The notes beneath the pieces are model-generated. The model was not told the DNA's origin. It was given only the letters and a program-made list of their open reading frames with translations, and made no database searches. Source: Acidobacteriota bacterium (GTDB taxonomy: Bacteria > Acidobacteriota > Holophagae > Thermotomaculales > Thermotomaculaceae). Taken from it: DNA of 13,640 nucleotides. The translations under genes were made by a program, and so were the position numbers. The stretch lies in contig JALWHA010000122.1 in NCBI GenBank assembly GCA_027038695.1, forward strand, positions 1-13,640, in the 5' to 3' direction. Of this stretch, positions 10,101-13,640 are shown in pieces. Within the stretch, counting starts at the first letter, position 1, and every line of letters starts with the position of its first letter.

Positions 10101-10332
10101 ATACCCTTTAATTGACGGCGGACATATCAGAAAAACATTTATCGGCATCTGGGATATTTACGGACACCAGCTTGAATCAAGGGGTGCTATCCCGGATATT
10201 ATTGTTCAAAATGACCCGAACCGATTTGAAAAAGGGTATGATGCTCAATTGCAGAAGGCTATTGAGGTTTTGGAAAAGGAAATTAAATCTGAAAAGCCGA
10301 AAAAGATTGATACCTCAATTAAGCCGAGATAA
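7102..10332 (+). CDS. Secreted tricorn-type serine protease (S41 family)
   Basis: A 1076-aa homologue of tricorn, the giant peptidase that trims oligopeptides. An N-terminal signal peptide (MRKF, then a Phe/Val-rich core to about residue 20) places it outside the cytoplasm. Next come PD40/TolB-like beta-propeller blades (FSPDGKWIAF, WSNDGKYIYYL, WSPKKDKIAFISDRDG). From about 675 the helical C1 part leads to a PDZ-like region (about 757-855), then the C2 catalytic domain. The predicted tetrad is intact: S745 and H746 in NASHQGA, S969 in NEFSYSDAE, E1025 in LESRGAIPD. In Thermoplasma tricorn these are S745, H746, S965 and E1023, and total length is close (1071 aa). An odd Lys-rich, low-complexity stretch spans about 534-565, between blades of the second propeller. 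The start follows AGAGGAG at 7087-7093. Partner peptidases (F1-F3) are not in the window. Probable role: digesting imported or extracellular peptides. Confidence 0.93.
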   Translation: MRKFLFAFIVVFFAVSGFTANYLKLAKTPDAGINKLVFVYQDDLFTSNLDGSCVRRLVKAVGPESFPKFSPDGKWIAFTSYYNGNRNVYIIPAEGGQIHQITFEPEGAQMLEWSNDGKYIYYLTTRGCFSRFFRKIYKIRVKDGKPVGIGEEFPVDMASTLCFNDKGDAYTLNRHSLYFWWWKRYKGSANTDIWVYNKKTKKIENMTKTNFNETWPMWVGNYIYFVEENNNGIANIFRINLKTKKREQITFHKEYAVEWPSLSSDRKYIVYENGADLWKLNLKTLKYSQIKINADVDSIIPEYEFVNPSNLITSFGVSPTGKRVVFSARGEVFTAPKKNGEIRQITFNSGARDKEPVWSPKKDKIAFISDRDGEENVYLIDQFAKTEPQKLTDRKSGFISGLRFSPDGNYLTYTTNDFGFYVLNIASKKATLISKTKRDFEREYCWSPDSRWVVYTETMANYHKAIYVYNVVENKSYKLYSSVFNIANPVFSADGKYVYFITSRYGVNANVAMIMLQKEKKNPLEKEWDEEVVKKDSKDKKAGDKKEKKEAKNNKKKADKEKVKIDFNGIEKRVQLLPLNGYTIWEIKPVKGGLYVAFKPETKDLTVKRSLRWNFGFNLYFYDVKENKLTEVARGVHGFDISSDGKWVGILYQKSYQIARAKMKASPKDRVSLATLSMKLDRKAEWHQIFGESWRMVRDMFYDKNIHGVDWKKMRRKYEKMVDYCQTRNDLNRILEELVGELNASHQGARGGDFREKPKKVGIGSLGAELKPEGKFYKFTKIYRGNPYYKQYNSPLDKPYIKVKEGDYLIKIDNQIVKTDRDYRWYLLNKVGKTVILTVNDRPSEKGAWDVKVKPISSEYMLRYLNWVERNRSIVEKESHGDIGYIHLNYMLGDNLAVFYDYIRYYFDKKGLILDVRWNGGGGIDPQLIDYLERRQYQVTRLRNGEDLPRPMDIFRGKIIVLCNEFSYSDAEVFPNAFKVRKLGKLLGVPTLGFVIAVDEYPLIDGGHIRKTFIGIWDIYGHQLESRGAIPDIIVQNDPNRFEKGYDAQLQKAIEVLEKEIKSEKPKKIDTSIKPR

Positions 10333-10343
10333 TTGATTTAAAC

Positions 10344-10377
10344 AAAAAGTAAGGGGGCATTTTGCCCCCCTTTTTTT
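10344..10377. terminator. Bidirectional terminator between convergent genes
   Basis: GGGGGC at 10353-10358 pairs with GCCCCC at 10364-10369 around a 5-nt loop. On the plus strand it is followed by seven T residues, ending the tricorn transcript. On the minus strand the same hairpin is followed by TTACTTTTTG, so it can also end the convergent beta-helix transcript, whose stop codon lies about 15 nt away. Confidence 0.88.
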
Positions 10378-10391
10378 AACTTAATTTCAAA

Positions 10392-11996
10392 TTAATGTTT
10401 GCGCAGATCATAGATGATTACTCCTACAGGATATAAGTAGGAAGGATTTCCAATGTAATAAGCTTTCCCTTTTACTCTTATCCCGCCGGCTTTGTTGTAC
10501 CTGTCTTTTCTCTTTGAATATTTAAGATATTTTTTATAAGCGGCAGAGCCTTTCTGAATATATCCGAAAACATACTTTCTTGTAAAATTTGATTCCCCTG
10601 GTTTCAAAAATTTAACACAGATATAATCGGATTTAGGTGCCTGTTTTAGAAAAAAGTTATAACTGTTTTCCTCACCGATCCTGGCTTTAAATTCAACCGC
10701 TTCTCCCTTAAATGTTTTTCCTTTTTGACTTTTGTTGAAAACCTCAAAATCAACTTTTTTATAATTTAGTGAAACCTGTGCCGACGCTTCTGATTTATAT
10801 TCTTTAAACTTCTTGTTCACATTTACTCCACCTATTGTTGAAGCCAGAGTAGAAGCGACCTTTTCAAGAGGATAGGGCATTCCCCAGTTTTTTCTTGCGC
10901 TTCCCTTTGCTGCCTCCAGAGGCAATCCAAGAATACTTCTGATCTGATTCATCTCGTTCATGTCAAGTTTTCCTGGTTCTGATGCTACAAAATTGGAAAA
11001 TTTCTCAAAAAACCATTTGTCAGGCTTAAATTTTGGATTTACAATTTTGTTTCCACCTGCGTCATCAAGCATATAACTTTCAGCATCACCGTTTAAGTCA
11101 TTCATATCATCTTTTTTCCAGACAACAAGGTTCTGGCCGTCTTCATCCATATATGAATAAAAACCGCCCTGACATTGATAAAATATATTATTTTTCAATA
11201 TAGTGAAATCATTCCCGAAATTGTTTGCAACCGCATAACCTGCCTCTCCTCCTTCGGTCTGGAAGAAAGCAAAAATATTGTTTTCAATTATTGCCTGGCC
11301 ATTTTTACCGATAAATATACCAAAAGAACCGCCTTTCCCCGGTTGAAACCATCCGAATACAAGATTATTGTTTTTTATCAAAATCTTTGAATTAGGCTGA
11401 GCACTTCTCGTGCTTATAGCGGCATAAAAGGTATTGATTATAAAGTTGTTAGATATTTCATTTTTATCTCCCTGCCATTTTACATAAATCCCATTTCCAT
11501 AAGGGTTTATCAATATACAATTTTTAATGGTAATATTTTTGCTATAGGCTTTAAACAGTGCTCCCTTCCATGATTTTTTAGGTATTATCTTGCTGTTGTC
11601 CGGTGCATAAACATTCCTTGTAGTAGAGTTTAAAATAAAGCCGTCAACTACGAGTCCGCTGTGGTCATTTCTCTCATCGCCTTCAATAATACCTTCTCTT
11701 AAACCTGTAAAACCCCCTCTGTAATCTTTTGCTCTTTCAAGGACTGTAAGGTGCTTAAAGGGATTTCTCTCAGTAAATGTCGCATTATATCCGCCTACTA
11801 ATTTTAAATCAGGTACTGCAATTAAAAAACACCCGGAACCGCCCTTGCCGTTATAATGCCCTTCGGCTACGTGGATCACATCACCTCTCGTGGCCTTTTT
11901 CAATGCTTTCCATAATTTCCCGTACGGATTATCTTTTGTACCGTTACCGTTTGCCCCCGCTTTTACATAGATATCTTTTGCTTGAACAGAAAAAAG
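10392..11996 (-). CDS. Right-handed parallel beta-helix protein, 5' end missing
   Basis: An exported beta-helix protein of unknown substrate. A TTG at 11903 could be taken as a start (503 aa), but the frame stays open upstream for 31 more credible codons. These read LFSVQA, the end of a signal peptide, then KDIYVKAGANGNGTKDNPYG, a typical opening for this family. Codons upstream of CTT at 11996-11994 (Arg, Ile, Ala, Cys, then TGA at 12011-12009) contain no start and no signal-peptide core, so the true start is lost. Counting from the TTG, residues 1-100 are the N-terminal cap (GDVIHVAEGHY, LVGGYNATF). About 118-260 are Asn-rich helix coils (ITIKNCILIN, ISNNFIINTF, IIENNIFAFF, ILKNNIFYQ). About 365-503 form a separate basic, Tyr-rich C-terminal region I cannot assign. 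No catalytic polysaccharide-lyase residues could be identified. It could be an adhesin, surface protein or carbohydrate-active enzyme. Confidence 0.8.
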   Translation of the reverse strand, partial: LFSVQAKDIYVKAGANGNGTKDNPYGKLWKALKKATRGDVIHVAEGHYNGKGGSGCFLIAVPDLKLVGGYNATFTERNPFKHLTVLERAKDYRGGFTGLREGIIEGDERNDHSGLVVDGFILNSTTRNVYAPDNSKIIPKKSWKGALFKAYSKNITIKNCILINPYGNGIYVKWQGDKNEISNNFIINTFYAAISTRSAQPNSKILIKNNNLVFGWFQPGKGGSFGIFIGKNGQAIIENNIFAFFQTEGGEAGYAVANNFGNDFTILKNNIFYQCQGGFYSYMDEDGQNLVVWKKDDMNDLNGDAESYMLDDAGGNKIVNPKFKPDKWFFEKFSNFVASEPGKLDMNEMNQIRSILGLPLEAAKGSARKNWGMPYPLEKVASTLASTIGGVNVNKKFKEYKSEASAQVSLNYKKVDFEVFNKSQKGKTFKGEAVEFKARIGEENSYNFFLKQAPKSDYICVKFLKPGESNFTRKYVFGYIQKGSAAYKKYLKYSKRKDRYNKAGGIRVKGKAYYIGNPSYLYPVGVIIYDLRKH

Positions 11997-13640
11997 GCGG
12001 ATTGCGCATCATGAAGGTAGTATTTTTCATAGAATCGGTCGAAGATGACCTGCGAGAAGGGCGTAAGTGTGAGATTTGACAATAGGAGGTCCTCTGTCCG
12101 TATGCATCATCTCGCCTGACAATGAACTGCGATCTGGATAGCACGTACGTAGGTGCCAACTGCTTTGTAATACCAGCCAATATTCATCAGGGTGAGCTAC
12201 GATAACACGGGTTAGCTAAATATAGATATTAAGAGCCTTCGCTCTCGATTAGATATCGGTTTGATTACGGTGAACATGATCGTCGTAACGCAGTTATTGT
12301 TCATGTTGCTACTGTTGCTGCTGTTGTTTATTGACCATGTTCATGATCATGATTATAACAATACCGATCATGAACATGGTGATTCATGGTCGGCACATCG
12401 TTGGCGGTTTCTGTTAGCCTGCTGTCTGCGTAAACATGCGTGCGATGAAACAACAACTAAACGCTTTATAGAACAAACAAAGGTCGTTCCACATAAACAT
12501 GTCGGTACAAGTATTCTGCATATGCAAAAATCAGCAAATGCTATATAGACTTACTGAAGGATACAGGTGTGTCGTAGATTAGCAGTTAAACAATAAAATT
12601 AACAATTTCTGTTCTAGAATAACTGCAACGATTAAGCTAGCCGTCTCAATGCATAAAGCGACACAGCTCCTGGAAGCGTTTGACACATTTGGACAATACG
12701 TTGTACATTAACTCATCGCAGTTCACATACATTTCAAGCGTTCACGATTCCCTTCTCATGTCGACTGTTGTACAACTGAACTGCATACGAGGACCACGCA
12801 GTGTATAAAAAGTGTCCGTATTTAGGTACGTGTACCATAAACATTGTTAATCTTTTTGTTTTCATTTCTGAATTCCATCGCTAAGTTTTATGACCAATTT
12901 CAGAGTTGAAAGCGATTACAATTTACCTGCATTTCAAGGCGTTATTTTGCTGAATATGTTTTTCATATGAGCCAGCATCCGGGGTTAAAATAAATTGGTT
13001 TTCTAATATTTGAATTGCTTTGTTCAGCACCAACGATTTTGACACTTTCAACTAATGGCGTTCGGTTTGGCGACTGTCTGCCTCCGGAGTGAACAGTCTA
13101 ACTTACTTTAGCAGTACAAGGCGGTATATAATCTATTAGAACAGTCTCACATTAGATAAACAATCTACAGTCACCAAGAAAAGTAAATAGACAGCCTGTG
13201 ATGAGGGAGATGCAGCAGAAGTGACCATAAGTGATTTTCCTCCAACAGCCCAAAAGATATTCGAATTACGGTTTCGGAAGCTTTTTGACGTTAGCGAAAC
13301 ACGGCCCAGTAGACCACAGGTCCGAATGTTCGAAACCAGTGATGTCCTGATTGGTGGAATGTTTCACTAATGTTTCTACAGAGTATCACATATAATCAGC
13401 GATAAAGTGAAATAAATAAACAATTTAGCGTAGCGTATATTCCTACAAGAAAACACAATGCCGTGGTTATGTATCGCGCGCTGATCGAAGAAAAACGAAT
13501 ACATTTTGAAGTTCGTAGTTCGTGAAATAGGAATCTGGGTTTGCGATTTTGGTTCAGCAGCCTCGTGTTGTAAAAGCTCGCGTCCGGACAAAGCCGCATT
13601 AATAGTGACTTTAACAAAACAAACTTGATGTGGCGTAGCG
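11997..13640. other. 1.64-kb stretch without recognisable genes, probably of different origin
   Basis: No reading frame here looks like a bacterial gene. All frames are broken by stops within about 100 codons, no good ribosome site precedes a usable start, and no RNA gene was recognised. The longest minor frame (12261-12548, plus) encodes a poly-Leu stretch, then a His/Asp-rich segment. It writes its arginines as CGT, CGG, CGT and CGC, whereas the upstream genes mostly use AGA/AGG. The stretch holds an imperfect TTG/CTG microsatellite (about 12297-12328) and a perfect inverted repeat (12334-12380). It has CpG-containing, mixed-composition sequence resembling eukaryotic intergenic DNA. From 12549 to the end I see nothing else I can support. 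Its origin (host or other DNA in a chimeric contig, decayed DNA or a real insertion) is inference. Confidence 0.6.
12334..12380. repeat. Perfect 15-bp inverted repeat (17-nt loop)
   Basis: ACCATGTTCATGATC at 12334-12348 is the exact reverse complement of GATCATGAACATGGT at 12366-12380, with 17 nt between. The bases just outside and just inside the arms do not pair, so the stem is exactly 15 bp. No T-run follows, so it is not a standard terminator. The sub-motif TGAACATG also occurs at 12271-12278, exactly 100 bp before its copy in the right arm. Confidence 0.85.

Noticed and set aside
12011..12079. Short frame MKVVFFIESVEDDLREGR ending near a GTAAGT, resembling a eukaryotic exon and splice donor
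   Set aside because: Only 22 codons, no branch or acceptor partner recognisable, and it starts beside the suspected junction. Too short to support.
11777..12079. 100-codon plus-strand frame crossing the beta-helix gene and the junction
   Set aside because: Most of it is the antisense of the beta-helix coding sequence and it crosses the suspected breakpoint.
12076..12119. TTGACA plus AGGAGG followed by an ATG, resembling a promoter and ribosome site
   Set aside because: The ATG is 12 nt from the AGGAGG and opens only a five-codon peptide. No matching -10 box lies at 16-18 nt.
12232..12245. AGAGC-CTTC-GCTCT mini hairpin
   Set aside because: A 5-bp stem with no T-run or flanking gene is expected by chance.
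13376..13617. Two overlapping minus-strand frames of about 70 codons
   Set aside because: They overlap in different frames, have no ribosome site, and no recognisable protein pattern.
1..13640. CRISPR array, insertion sequence, transposase, integrase or att duplication
   Set aside because: No regularly spaced repeats, transposase-like frame or paired terminal repeats were seen. The gene-free tail shows no matching ends.

Overview
The first 12 kb reads as an ordinary, densely coded bacterial chromosome. It has Shine-Dalgarno sites (GGAGGAGG, AGAGGAG), short AT-rich spacers, hairpin-plus-T terminators, and arginine written mostly as AGA/AGG. Three of the four proteins carry or show the end of an N-terminal export signal. 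The fourth is a one-chain pyruvate:ferredoxin oxidoreductase. This suggests an anaerobic or fermentative, probably Gram-negative bacterium with moderately low G+C. The phylum cannot be fixed from the window alone.

Layout: the 5' end of a tRNA-Ser gene (minus strand) is cut by the left edge. Next, on the minus strand, is a 1017-aa secreted protein with a lamin-tail domain and two complete phospholipase-D modules carrying four intact HKD motifs. A 166-bp divergent AT-rich spacer follows, then nifJ (PFOR, plus strand) with its own terminator. After that comes a secreted 1076-aa tricorn-type protease (plus strand). A G/C-rich hairpin then serves as terminator for both the tricorn gene and a convergent minus-strand gene for a parallel beta-helix protein.

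The genes are not an obvious operon: each transcription unit looks monocistronic and bounded by its own terminator. PFOR is central energy metabolism. The other three are extracytoplasmic: a phosphodiesterase/nuclease-like enzyme, a peptide-degrading protease and a beta-helix surface or secreted protein.

The most notable event is at about 11,996. The beta-helix reading frame runs upstream into the tail of a signal peptide and then breaks off with no start codon. The remaining ~1.64 kb has no convincing gene on either strand. Its longest minor frame uses CGN arginine codons, unlike the bacterial genes, and the stretch contains a Leu-codon microsatellite and a perfect 15-bp inverted repeat. The simplest reading is that the bacterial sequence is joined there to DNA of other origin, through a chimeric contig or a real rearrangement. 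I found no convincing new defence or mobile system; the junction and the four-HKD protein deserve a second look most.
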